Origin: Costus lasius
Lineage: Eukaryota; Streptophyta; Magnoliopsida; Zingiberales; Costaceae
Length of the DNA: 64,000 nt
Reading direction: 5' to 3'
Assembly: GCA_027563935.2 (NCBI GenBank)
Contig: CM050451.1
Location: 33,743,565-33,807,564, forward strand
Each line of letters starts with the position of its first letter. Position 1 is the stretch's first letter. The position numbers and the translations under genes are program-made. The notes beneath the pieces were generated by a model, which had not been told where the DNA came from, searched no databases, and saw nothing but the letters and a program-made list of their open reading frames with translations. Shown here one piece after another: positions 10,039 to 20,465 of the stretch.

Positions 10039-11739
10039 GTTGGGGTATGCCCTTAAGGCTAATGTTTGAGGCCTGTGGGAATGTAACAAGTATCATGTAA
10101 TAAACTATTATGTTTATAAAGGCATGGTTGTTATTCAGTTAGTTACATTGTCTGCTGCAATATATGTTCTTCTGAATAATGTCTCAAAGCTGTTCAGCTG
10201 GGCTGACATGCTGTTATGTCCTTAGTCGATGTATCTTGGTGAACATGAGACAACCTTGATATGGTTAAGACTAATATGTGTTCTGATCTTATAGGATGCT
10301 TCGAGCATGGAATAAGATGTAGACTCATGGGTACATGGGATGTACTGGACAGACCCTACTAGGATGTTCAGTTGTTTGTCACAACGTGAATATTCCTTGT
10401 ATAAGACAAGTGGCACATTTCCTCTGACTTGAGATCACTTGTGTTTTCTAAATGATGATTGTCATTATTTTGAGTTAGTTCAATATCATTTGAAACATAA
10501 TGATTATAGACTATCTTGGATGGTGAGCTTGAGTCAGGTTAGGGCACTAGTGATAGACATAGGATTGCCGTCTCCTTGTTTAAGGAGTGTGATGTTCTAA
10601 AGGGGCCCCCTGGATGAGATGATTGAGAGAGTGTATGGCCATACCCAGGTGACAGTGTTCATCTGATCTAATCATGCTCATCATATTGGAGTTACAAGTT
10701 TGACAGACTTGTCCAATAAGAACATCCAGTGGCAAAGGAAATATGTATGCTTTGTGAAATGATTCACACTTGTGCTATGGTTTGGGTGTAGTCTTGGAAG
10801 ACTCTTTCCTTTATATCGGGAGACAGTGATGTGTTGCTAGATACCCCTCACTGATCGTGATAATGTGAATTATCGTTACCGACATTTAAAGGAAACCCTT
10901 AGGGTCGCACAATTTGATGATATGGCTTACTTAAGTCAGATCGTGTGGACTGAATTGTTTGGGTTCAGTTTTAAGGGATTTAATCTCTGATTGTAAGTGA
11001 GATCTGGTCTGATCATGTTTGATTGATTAGGGCTTGAGATCGGTAAGCTTCGATTGAGAGAATGGATGCCAGATCGGTCAGATCAGGGGCATTAAAGAGA
11101 TCGACGGTTAGATCTAAAGCCTTAGGGTTTATTTGATCTAGGCCTTGTCGCTTGGCTTGGTTGGTTCTTAAACCGAACCAATTGAACCAGCTCACTAAAA
11201 GAGCGCTTGGTTCATAGGGAGAGGAGTGGGCGACGAGTTCACATAGCGTGAACGTTGGGATGAGGAGAGGTTACTATTTTTAGTAACCATGATCTCCATG
11301 TCGAGTGGGCACTCATCCGAAATAGAGTATTCTCTATTTTCGCCAATTCACTAATTCCTCTCGCAAGTTTTTCCTCTCGACTTGGTGTGCGGCGACGCTT
11401 GAAGGTTGAGGAGGATTCGGCCAAGGAGAAAGACATCTCTTTTCCCTTCATTCGACAAGGACCTCTTGGAACCTTGCTAGCACAAGGAGCACCAAGAGAG
11501 ATAGCAACATCATCTTGTGTGTGACGACAAGGAGAAGATCTACTTTGATCTTTGCTTCCAAGGAAACATCTTTCCATGGCGATGGTATGAATGTTTTCTT
11601 ATTGTTATCAAGTTGATCTTTTGCATGCGTATCGATCTTATAACCCTAATTCCGCAAGAGAATAATTTTTATGCGCCATATGCTCTAAGGGTTATGCTCC
11701 CCCATGAAGGGGACCCCCCTTATTTAAGGGGTTCTTTCA
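10039..11739 (+). mobile_element. 5' LTR of element B
   Basis: 1701 bp from TGTTGGGGTATGCCC to GGGGTTCTTTCA, followed after two bases by the primer site. It holds the palindrome GTATGGCCATAC (10633-10644) and, near its end, ATGGCGATG directly before GTATGA (11576-11590), the proposed first coding exon and donor. I do not see a clear TATA box, so the transcription start is not placed. Short ORFs here (for example 112 codons on the minus strand) are duplicated in the 3' LTR and are not genes. Confidence 0.93.
11576..11584 (+). CDS. proposed first coding exon of element B gag-pol (three codons, inside the LTR)
   Basis: ATG GCG ATG is followed at once by the donor-like GTATGA. Joined to the acceptor at 13533-13534, it gives Met-Ala-Met-Ile-Pro-Ala-Ala-Thr-Asn-Thr and then the gag frame with no shift. 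The same arrangement is seen in element C (41792-41800), the solo LTR (51394-51402, minus strand) and element D (61821-61829, minus strand). Cop-2 gag begins Met-Ala-Thr without an interruption. The exon is an inference; B also has an ATG at 13556 that could be used without splicing. Confidence 0.55.
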
Positions 11740-13534
11740 ACTGGTATCAGAGCAGGTTGAATGCATGTTATCTTGATTGCTTGATGATTTGCGTGATCCA
11801 TATATGCGAATGTATGCTTAGATCTTCAACATGCGAAAGTTACATGATGAAAATCTTGTCTATATGTTTATCTTGCGCATGTTAGTTGGCGCTTCTAAGT
11901 TGTAGTTTTCTTTTCAAAACTTATACACTTGCGCGACTAATGCTAGATCTAAAGACCTTACTGTAAACCCTTAGACGGGTTACTGGGGTTGATGTCACCC
12001 CCTAGGTTAGATCCAATCATGTCTGATCAGATCATCTGACAGCCTGAAAGGGTCGACCAGATAGCACCTTGGCGCAAGCCTATGGTGGCTATAGGTCGAC
12101 TGCAGACAGGTGTGTAGCGATGTCTGATTGAGACGATTAATGAACGCACCTGAGTTAGGCCCGGGGTCACTCCCGTTTGCCAGACCTCAGTGTGGTCGTT
12201 CAGCCCTAGCGCATGCATAGTTGACTTTTTGGTCGACTCGAGTCAGTTAGGACTTGGTGCATGCAAGGGCAGTGGATCTGACTAGGTTGGATGAGTGGAT
12301 CCCTAGTAATGGACCGTTGTAAGGTTGTAGGGCAAATAAGGAAAAATTAAAATTGATCCCATGGGGTTTTCGAAAATTTTAATTTTTATCATGGATCACA
12401 TGTTTGCTGATTTGATACATATGTTTGTCTATTTAGTCATATGTGGGCTGCCCATATTAATTGTGTGCTGTGCTGGGGCCTGCGTGCCTGTATTAAATTG
12501 TAAATTAATTATTGTGATCTGCGAATCACTGGGTTTTAATTTATAAATGTAAGTGACCTGCGTGTCACTCTTGTCTAGATAGTTAAATTTGTAATTTAAT
12601 TAGACAAGAGCACTGAGCACACTTGGCAGAGGCGCACGCAGCATGGCTGGACCAGGAGGGAGGTCTAGGGTTCGACCCTAGGACCTGGCGCATTTCCTGG
12701 TGGGCGCACCAGAGCTGCAGATGGCGCTTGGGTCCAGGTTTGGGCCAAATGAGCAGCAAAAGACCCATGAAAAGCAAGTGCAGTCTTAAGTTAGGTTAAG
12801 GTCTCACTAGGGCTATGGGCTTTTACCACATATGACACATGCTTTCTTTTATTGCATAAATATTAGAAATGCATGATAGATTTATCTTTTGCTATCACCA
12901 TAGGGATTGAATGATAGTAATAAAGATAAAAGACCGTTAAAATCCAACGCTAAAATATCAAGCTCGTAAGCCTTCTGACGCGAAACCTCACTGTTCTGAT
13001 TATCGTTGGAGCCGTGTTGTACCCACTCAGTGGGCACGTCCATCTATCTTCAGACGGTGCGGGATTACACCTGTGTGTTACAGAGCAGGGATTTATCCCT
13101 TCTCGTTGCTCAGCATAGCACATGGTGGTCCAGGGAGTAGGTCGGGTCAGCTTGACCGTGTAGTCTACATATGTGGCGCATATGGTAGCACATGGAGGCA
13201 GCCGTCTGTTGGGGTCAGAGATTGTGTTGTACCAACTCAGTTGGCACAGTCTGCTGGACTGCCCAGATGAAGGGGAATCGCACGGGTTGGCGATCGGCAG
13301 GGACTGCCTACCAGAAACTAGTGCTTGTACTCTCTGTGCATCTTATCTCGCCTGAGCGGGACGCGGAGACCAAGTATGAAATCTGGATCCCATCTCACTA
13401 AAAGAGTTCTACTCTTTCGGGCTGTTTTGCTGGATTTTTCACGCCTGATAAAATAGTGAGAAAAAGAATCTTTCTTAAGTCCTGATTGATTCTTATACAT
13501 TGATACTGACCTTGCTGTTCTTGCATTGTTGTAG
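11585..13534 (+). other. proposed leader intron of element B, holding the LTR end, primer site and hairpins
   Basis: The 1950-nt segment runs from GTATGA to a branch-like ACTGAC, a pyrimidine-rich stretch and TTGTTGTAG. It contains the last 155 bp of the LTR, the tRNA primer site and about 1.8 kb of leader without a convincing gene. Three hairpins lie in its distal part: 13022-13034 (CCCAC/GTGGG, loop TCA), 13232-13244 (CCAAC/GTTGG, loop TCA) and 13347-13360 (CTCGC/GCGGG, loop CTGA). Full-length genomic RNA would have to escape splicing. Confidence 0.55.
11742..11753 (+). other. primer-binding site of element B (initiator tRNA-Met)
   Basis: TGGTATCAGAGC lies two bases after the 5' LTR end. 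It is the standard plant copia primer site, complementary to the 3' end of initiator tRNA-Met. The same site occurs in C (41941-41952) and A3 (60289-60300, minus strand). Confidence 0.93.
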
Positions 13535-13555
13535 ATACCTGCAGCAACGAACACC

Positions 13556-16500
13556 ATGAACTTCAATGTGCGATCCCTACTGGAAAGGGAGAAGTTTGCT
13601 GGGCCAAACTTCTCTGACTGGTTTGGACACCTTAAGATCGTTCTTAAGGCAGAGAGGAAACTGTATGTCCTCGAGACGGCGATTCCGCCGCAGCCCGCTC
13701 CGAACGCCGCAAGGGCGGTTCGGGAAGCCTATGAAAAGCACGTCAATGATAGCATTGATGTCGCTTGCCTGATGCTAGCGTCTATGACGCCACCGCTGCA
13801 GCGTCAGCATGAGGATATGTCTGCTATAGACATGATAGCGAACCTCAAGATGCTGTATGCTGCACAGGCGAGGACTGAGCGCTATAATTTGACAAAGCTC
13901 TTCTTTCAGAGCAAACTGGCTGAAGGGAGCCCAGTGGGAGCTCACGTGCTCAAGATGATTGGGCACAAGGAGGCTCTAGAGAAACTGGGGCATACCATCA
14001 ACCAGGAGCTTGCTGTGGACATTATTCTACAGTCTCTCCCGCCTTCATTCGACGCGTTCATTATTAATTTTAATATGAACAAAATCGATTGTACTCCTGC
14101 AGAGCTGCTGAATATGCTCTTGACCACTGAGGAGACTCTGAAGGGTAAGCCTTCAACCTCTGTCTTGATGGTTCCTTCAAGGAACAAGAAGAAGGGGAAG
14201 AAGGGCAAGGCCCCGGTCAAGAATTACAGCAAGGCTCTGAAGCAGAAGGTGAAGCGGTCCAAGGAATACAGGTGTTTCCACTGTGGCCAGCTGGGTCACT
14301 GGAAAAAGGACTGTAAAGCGCTCCAAGGAGATAAGAGGGGAAGCTTTGCTTCTGGCTCAGGTATATTCGTGACTGAGGTCATGTTTTCTTCTTCTGTATC
14401 ATGGGTGTTGGACACTGCATGTGGAGTTCACATTTGTTCAAATGTACAGGAACTCAAGAGAAGAAGGCAGGTGGGACAGCATGAGGTGGACCTACGCGTT
14501 GGAAACGGGGCACGGGTTGCTGCTGTTGCTGTAGGAGACTACTTTATTTCTTTACCATCTGGACTTGTATTGGAACTGAACAGTTGTTACTTTGTTCCCA
14601 GTATAACTAAAAATATTATCTCCATTCCTGCTCTTGTCAGGAAGGGATTTTCCTTTGAATGCAATATTTCAAAGTGTGTTTTATCATTTGATAATATTGT
14701 TTATGCAACTGGTTCAATTAATAATGGGTTATTCATGTTGGACATGGAAAGTTCCATACATAATGTTGATATTAAGAAAGCCAAGTATGCTGATGACAGC
14801 ACCTTGCTATGGCATAGTCGTTTAGGCCATATAAACGAGAAACGCATTAAGCGGTTGCATGATCATGGACTGCTGGGATCATTCTCCTATAAGGAGATTG
14901 ATACATGCAAAGCTTGTTTGATGGGTAAAATGACGAAGTTTCCTTTTCCTCACAAAGGTCAAAGGGCTTCAGGTTTACTTGACCTTATACACAGCGATGT
15001 GTGTGGGCCTTTTAGTAAACATGCCAGAGGTGGCTATCAGTACTTCATTACCTTTACTGATGATTTCAGTAGATATGGGTATGTCTATCTGATGAGACAT
15101 AAAAGTGAATCTTTTGACAAGTTCAAAGAGTTTAAGAATGAAGTACAAAATCAGCTAGGCCGTAATATCAAGGCACTTCGCTCAGATCGAGGTGGTGAAT
15201 ACCTAAGTCATGCATTTACTGACTATCTAAAAGAGTGTGGGATTATCTCACAGCTCACTCCGCCTGGAACACCGCAATGGAATGGTGTGTCCGAAAGGAG
15301 AAATAGAACATTACTAGATATGGTTCGTTCTATGATGAGTCAGGCTACTCTTCCATACTCCTTTTGGGGTTTTGCACTGGAAACAGCTGCAAAGGTACTA
15401 AACCGAGTGCCATCCAAGGCAGTTTCAAAGACGCCATATGAGTTATGGTATGGGAAACAGCCAAGCTTGACATTTATCAGGATCTGGGGCTGCGAGGCTT
15501 ATGTCAAAAAGCTCGCCTCTGGGAAACTAGAGAGCAGATCTGACAAATGTATCTTTGTCGGTTACCCTAAGGAAACTAAGGGTTATTATTTCTACGACCC
15601 CAAAGAGAACAAGGTTTTTGTTGCTCGGACGGCCATATTTCTTGAGAAGGAATTTCTTCTGCAAGAGGCAAGTGGGAGAGAAATAAAGCTGGATGAGAAT
15701 CCAGAAGAAGGACAAAGTGACCAAGCACAGTTGGATGAGCCTGAGCCGGTAGAACAGGTTATTGAACAACCTGAGGCTCAGATATCACGGGAACCGCGAA
15801 GATCGGGTAGGATCCGTCGACAGCCTGAGCGCTATGACGGAGTCTACATCATTGATAATGATGAACCCCTTACTTATGCGGATGCGGTCAGTGGACCGGA
15901 GTCAGCGAGATGGCTTGAAGCTATGCGCGCCGAGATGGACTCCATGTCAGATAACCAAGTTTGGGATTTGGTTGATCCGCCTCCGGGAGTTATCCCTATA
16001 GGCTGTAAATGGATCTTCAAGAAGAAGATTGACATGGATGGTAACGTGGTTACCTATAAAGGCAGGCTAGTTGCGAAAGGTTTCAAACAAATCTACGGGA
16101 TAGATTATGATGAAACTTTCTCACCTGTAGCCATGTTTAAGTCTATTCGGATTCTTTTCGCGATAGCTGCATATTATGATTATGAGATTTGGCAGATGGA
16201 TGTGAAAACAGCTTTCCTTAATGGAAATCTGGATGAGGATGTGTATATGACACAACCAGAAGGTTTCACTAATCCAGCAGATCGTCATAAGATATGCAAG
16301 TTAAAGAAGTCTATTTATGGACTTAAACAAGCATCGAGAAGCTGGAACATTCGTTTTGATGAATCAGTCACTGAATTTGGTTTCATCAAGAACGAGGATG
16401 ACCCGTGCGTATATAAGAGGTTTAGTGGGAGCGTGATTATTTTCCTAGTCCTCTACGTCGATGACATCTTGATCATTGGAAATGACATTCCTGAAATGCA

Positions 16501-17437
16501 TGCTGTTAAAGCATGGCTGAGGAAATGTTTCCAGATGAAAGATCTAGGAGAAGCAGCCTATGTGTTAGGTGTGAAGATCTACAGGGATAGATCTAAGAGG
16601 CTTCTCGGGCTGTGCCAGAGTACTTACATCGATAAGGTCCTGGAGAGATTTCGCTTAGAGAATTCTAAGAAAGGATATCTTCCAGTCAGACATGGTCTGA
16701 ATCTTTCGAAGAGTCAGTGTCCACAAACACAGACTGAGAAAGATGAAATGAACAATACGCCTTATGCTTCGGCTATTGGTTCTATAATGTATGCGATGTT
16801 GTGTACTCGCCCAGACGTCGCTTACGGGTTAAGCGTGACCAGTCGTTACCAGAGTAATCCAGGTTTGGCGCACTGGATTGCAGTCAAGAACATCCTAAAA
16901 TATCTGCGGAGGACCAAAGATATGTTCTTGATATATGGTGGTCAGGAAGAACTCAGTATTGAAGGATATACTGACGCTTCGTTCCAGTCTGACCAGGATG
17001 ATTTCCGATCGCAATCAGGCTATGTTTTTAGCTTGAATGGAGGTGCAGTGGTGTGGAAAAGTTTCAAACAGTCAACTGTTGCTGATTCCACAACAGAAGC
17101 CGAGTATGTCGCAGCCTCGGAAGCATCCAAGGAGGCAGTGTGGATTCGTAAGTTCGTGAGAGAACTTGGTGTTGTTCCTTCGTGTGCAGATCCTTTGGTT
17201 ATCTTTTGTGATAACACTGGAGCAATCGCACAAGCAAAGGAACCACGGTCGCACCAGAAGTCCAAGCACATACAGAGACGGTTTCATTTGATCAGGGAGA
17301 TCATTGATCGTGGCGAGATCAAAGTATGCAAGGTTCATACAGACGACAATCTGGCAGACCCGCTTACCAAGCCTCTGGCGCAGCAGAAGCATGAGAAGCA
17401 CTGTAATAATATGGGTTTGAAGTTTTTCAACCATTAG
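13556..17437 (+). CDS. gag-pol polyprotein of element B
   Basis: An uninterrupted 1293-codon Ty1/copia polyprotein for copying the element through RNA. The Gag part (about residues 1-235) has a copia-type N-terminal domain. The zinc knuckle CFHCGQLGHWKKDC lies at 240-253. The protease site is D286-T-A, less usual than the D-S/T-G of the family. The pre-integrase zinc motif starts near WH 419-420. Integrase has D481, D544 and E580, the last two spaced by 35 residues as in the D,D(35)E family. Reverse transcriptase has YVDD at 967-970. RNase H has D1140 in YTDASF and E1181 in DSTTEAEY. The frame is open upstream to 13535, so a spliced start in the LTR would add ten residues. The stop at 17435-17437 is followed by the polypurine tract. 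Confidence 0.96.
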   Translation: MNFNVRSLLEREKFAGPNFSDWFGHLKIVLKAERKLYVLETAIPPQPAPNAARAVREAYEKHVNDSIDVACLMLASMTPPLQRQHEDMSAIDMIANLKMLYAAQARTERYNLTKLFFQSKLAEGSPVGAHVLKMIGHKEALEKLGHTINQELAVDIILQSLPPSFDAFIINFNMNKIDCTPAELLNMLLTTEETLKGKPSTSVLMVPSRNKKKGKKGKAPVKNYSKALKQKVKRSKEYRCFHCGQLGHWKKDCKALQGDKRGSFASGSGIFVTEVMFSSSVSWVLDTACGVHICSNVQELKRRRQVGQHEVDLRVGNGARVAAVAVGDYFISLPSGLVLELNSCYFVPSITKNIISIPALVRKGFSFECNISKCVLSFDNIVYATGSINNGLFMLDMESSIHNVDIKKAKYADDSTLLWHSRLGHINEKRIKRLHDHGLLGSFSYKEIDTCKACLMGKMTKFPFPHKGQRASGLLDLIHSDVCGPFSKHARGGYQYFITFTDDFSRYGYVYLMRHKSESFDKFKEFKNEVQNQLGRNIKALRSDRGGEYLSHAFTDYLKECGIISQLTPPGTPQWNGVSERRNRTLLDMVRSMMSQATLPYSFWGFALETAAKVLNRVPSKAVSKTPYELWYGKQPSLTFIRIWGCEAYVKKLASGKLESRSDKCIFVGYPKETKGYYFYDPKENKVFVARTAIFLEKEFLLQEASGREIKLDENPEEGQSDQAQLDEPEPVEQVIEQPEAQISREPRRSGRIRRQPERYDGVYIIDNDEPLTYADAVSGPESARWLEAMRAEMDSMSDNQVWDLVDPPPGVIPIGCKWIFKKKIDMDGNVVTYKGRLVAKGFKQIYGIDYDETFSPVAMFKSIRILFAIAAYYDYEIWQMDVKTAFLNGNLDEDVYMTQPEGFTNPADRHKICKLKKSIYGLKQASRSWNIRFDESVTEFGFIKNEDDPCVYKRFSGSVIIFLVLYVDDILIIGNDIPEMHAVKAWLRKCFQMKDLGEAAYVLGVKIYRDRSKRLLGLCQSTYIDKVLERFRLENSKKGYLPVRHGLNLSKSQCPQTQTEKDEMNNTPYASAIGSIMYAMLCTRPDVAYGLSVTSRYQSNPGLAHWIAVKNILKYLRRTKDMFLIYGGQEELSIEGYTDASFQSDQDDFRSQSGYVFSLNGGAVVWKSFKQSTVADSTTEAEYVAASEASKEAVWIRKFVRELGVVPSCADPLVIFCDNTGAIAQAKEPRSHQKSKHIQRRFHLIREIIDRGEIKVCKVHTDDNLADPLTKPLAQQKHEKHCNNMGLKFFNH

Positions 17438-17440
17438 ATT

Positions 17441-17457
17441 AAGTGCAAGTGGGAGAT
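17441..17457 (+). other. polypurine tract of element B
   Basis: AAGTGCAAGTGGGAGAT ends directly at the start of the 3' LTR. It is the plus-strand primer site expected there. Confidence 0.85.
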
Positions 17458-19159
17458 TGTTGGGGTATGCCCTTAAGGCTAATGTTTGAGGCCTGTGGGA
17501 ATGTAACAAGTATCATGTAATAAACTATTATGTTTATAAAGGCATGGTTGTTATTCAGTTAGTTACATTGTCTGCTGCAATATATGTTCTTCTGAATAAT
17601 GTCTCAAAGCTGTTCAGCTGGGCTGACATGCTGTTATGTCCTTAGTCGATGTATCTTGGTGAACATGAGACAACCTTGATATGGTTAAGACTAATATGTG
17701 TTCTGATCTTATAGGATGCTTCGAGCATGGAATAAGATGTAGACTCATGGGTACATGGGATGTACTGGACAGACCCTACTAGGATGTTCAGTTGTTTGTC
17801 ACAACGTGAATATTCCTTGTATAAGACAAGTGGCACATTTCCTCTGACTTGAGATCACTTGTGTTTTCTAAATGATGATTGTCATTATTTTGAGTTAGTT
17901 CAATATCATTTGAAACATAATGATTATAGACTATCTTGGATGGTGAGCTTGAGTCAGGTTAGGGCACTAGTGATAGACATAGGATTGCCGTCTCCTTGTT
18001 TAAGGAGTGTGATGTTCTAAAGGGGCCCCCTGGATGAGATGATTGAGAGAGTGTATGGCCATACCCAGGTGACAGTGTTCATCTGATCTAATCATGCTCA
18101 TCATATTGGAGTTACAAGTTTGACAGACTTGTCCAATAAGAACATCCAGTGGCAAAGGAAATATGTATGCTTTGTGAAATGATTCACACTTGTGCTATGG
18201 TTTGGGTGTAGTCTTGGAAGACTCTTTCCTTTATATCGGGAGACAGTGATGTGTTGCTAGATACCCCTCACTGATCGTGATAATGTGAATTATCGTTACC
18301 GACATTTAAAGGAAACCCTTAGGGTCGCACAATTTGATGATATGGCTTACTTAAGTCAGATCGTGTGGACTGAATTGTTTGGGTTCAGTTTTAAGGGATT
18401 TAATCTCTGATTGTAAGTGAGATCTGGTCTGATCATGTTTGATTGATTAGGGCTTGAGATCGGTAAGCTTCGATTGAGAGAATGGATGCCAGATCGGTCA
18501 GATCAGGGGCATTAAAGAGATCGACGGTTAGATCTAAAGCCTTAGGGTTTATTTGATCTAGGCCTTGTCGCTTGGCTTGGTTGGTTCTTAAACCGAACCA
18601 ATTGAACCAGCTCACTAAAAGAGCGCTTGGTTCATAGGGAGAGGAGTGGGCGACGAGTTCACATAGCGTGAACGTTGGGATGAGGAGAGGTTACTATTTT
18701 TAGTAACCATGATCTCCATGTCGAGTGGGCACTCATCCGAAATAGAGTATTCTCTATTTTCGCCAATTCACTAATTCCTCTCGCAAGTTTTTCCTCTCGA
18801 CTTGGTGTGCGGCGACGCTTGAAGGTTGAGGAGGATTCGGCCAAGGAGAAAGACATCTCTTTTCCCTTCATTCGACAAGGACCTCTTGGAACCTTGCTAG
18901 CACAAGGAGCACCAAGAGAGATAGCAACATCATCTTGTGTGTGACGACAAGGAGAAGATCTACTTTGATCTTTGCTTCCAAGGAAACATCTTTCCATGGC
19001 GATGGTATGAATGTTTTCTTATTGTTATCAAGTTGATCTTTTGCATGCGTATCGATCTTATAACCCTAATTCCGCAAGAGAATAATTTTTATGCGCCATA
19101 TGCTCTAAGGGTTATGCTCCCCCATGAAGGGGACCCCCCTTATTTAAGGGGTTCTTTCA
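17458..19159 (+). mobile_element. 3' LTR of element B
   Basis: About 1702 bp, read as identical to the 5' LTR except for one extra A near 17500. It is followed by the second copy of the TTTGA target duplication at 19160-19164. The proposed mini-exon and donor are also present at the matching place near 18996-19005. Confidence 0.94.
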
Positions 19160-19890
19160 TTTGATACATGTGAGCCTTGTTTGTTAGGGAAAATGACAAA
19201 GGCGCCCTTCACCAAAATTGGTGAGAGGGCAGGAGGTTTGTTGGATCTCATACATAGCGATGTGTGTAGGCCATTCAATAAGCAAGCCAGAGGAGGCCAC
19301 AACTACTTCATCACATTTACTGATGATTTCAGTAGATATGGTTATGTCTACCTAATGAGACATAAGGCTAAATCGTTTGAAAAATTCAAAGAGTTCAGAC
19401 ATGAAGTAGAGAACCTAGATCTGATAAATGCGTGTTTGTGGGGTACCCTAAGGAAACTAAGGGTTACTACTTCTATATTCCCACCGAGAACAATGTTTTT
19501 GTTGCTTGGGGTGCTGTCTTTCTAGAGATAGAATTTCTCATGAAAGAAGTTAGTGGGAGGAAGTTTGACTTGGACGAGGTCCAAGTGCAACCACAAGACA
19601 CGGAGATGGAACCTGAGCCACCTGCACCGGTTGATGGGCAACCTGAGGCTCAGACACAGGCCCCGCGTAGGTCTAGGAGGATTCTCCATGTACCTGAGAG
19701 GTATGGGTCGCTGCCGACCCAACACGACGGTATCTTCATCATTGAAGATGAACCCAGGACCTATGATGAGGCAGTCAGTGGACCGGACTCCGAGAGATGG
19801 GTTGAGGCCATGCGATCCGAGATGGATTCCATGTCAACTAACCAAGTCTGGGATTTGGTTGAGTTACCTGATGGGGTAAAACCCATCAGG
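19160..19890 (+). pseudogene. Cop-2 copy A2 continued: integrase to start of RT, with internal deletion
   Basis: Directly continues 8976-10033 after element B is removed, starting in the zinc motif of the pre-integrase region. Integrase runs to the first part of the core, then jumps at AGAACC (19410-19415) to the distal integrase. Compared with A1 (1286-1291 and 1668-1673, both AGAACC), 382 bp are missing. This shifts the frame and removes the second Asp and the Glu. The linker and the first RT codons follow, and the copy ends near 19890 in unrelated sequence. The RT core, RNase H and LTR are absent. Confidence 0.85.
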
Positions 19891-20465
19891 TTGATTACCA
19901 GTTAGGTTACCGCCAGTTGTTTTCGGACAATACTACCAGGCTACTTAGGGCAGTCATTCCACTGTGTGAACTGGCAATGGAAACACTCTAAAAAGGAGTG
20001 TGGCTCCATATTGAGATATGTAAGCCAAGCTTGATGATTTACATGACATCTTCTGTGTACAGTTATCTTTGTATTATTTACTTCTGACATGTAGCATTGT
20101 TCCAATCATTGTAATTATCTTGTTAATTGAGCACACATCATTTTGTTAATTCCTACTAATCATTTTGCTAACTCCTATTGCTTCTCTTCCAGGTATAGAG
20201 CTAGCTTCTAGGAGGGATATAATAAATAGCTTTATGCAAGCCCTGAGTTAAGATAGTCTTCTAGTTCTTATTTCAGTTGATTTCTTTACATCTTGTATAG
20301 TATATTTTAAAGATTGTATTATAAATTTTTGGATTATTTAATAAAAGTTTTCAGTTTAAGCTTACCTTATAGTGTATTGTAGTTCTTTAGTTCCTATCAT
20401 ATTGTCTACTCCCTAGGGAACCCTCAGCTAGGGTTAAGCTGGATTTATGTTGGGGCGTGACAATT
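19891..20465. other. unassigned sequence, possibly a gypsy LTR end
   Basis: No coding region is recognised. The segment has an AT-rich middle and ends near 20450 with GGATTTATGTTGGGGCGTGACA, which resembles the 3' ends of some chromovirus-type gypsy LTRs. No matching LTR, primer site or target duplication is visible here, so this remains a suggestion. Confidence 0.3.

Larger units (their letters stand above)
10039..19159 (+). mobile_element. Cop-1 element B: complete, apparently intact Ty1/copia retrotransposon
   Basis: A complete 9.1-kb element with 5' LTR, primer site, leader, a single open gag-pol frame, polypurine tract and 3' LTR. It is flanked by TTTGA at 10034-10038 and 19160-19164, a 5-bp target duplication. 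Removing it rejoins the host Cop-2 sequence in the pre-integrase region. By reading, the two LTRs differ only by one possible single-base length change near 10080/17500, so the insertion is very recent. All enzyme motifs are present. This is the best candidate in the window for an autonomous element able to drive Cop-1 and perhaps Cop-2 relatives in trans. I do not assign the copia lineage. Confidence 0.95.

Noticed and set aside
10222..11577. Minus-strand ORFs of 60-112 codons in the Cop-1 LTR
   Set aside because: They recur only because the LTR is duplicated (again at 17642-18997), have no recognised domain, and overlap the LTR ends and mini-exon. They are chance frames.
17020..17509. Antisense ORFs of 83 and 145 codons over the RNase H region, also seen at 63315-63810
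   Set aside because: Shadows of the conserved pol frame; their conservation follows from the sense protein.
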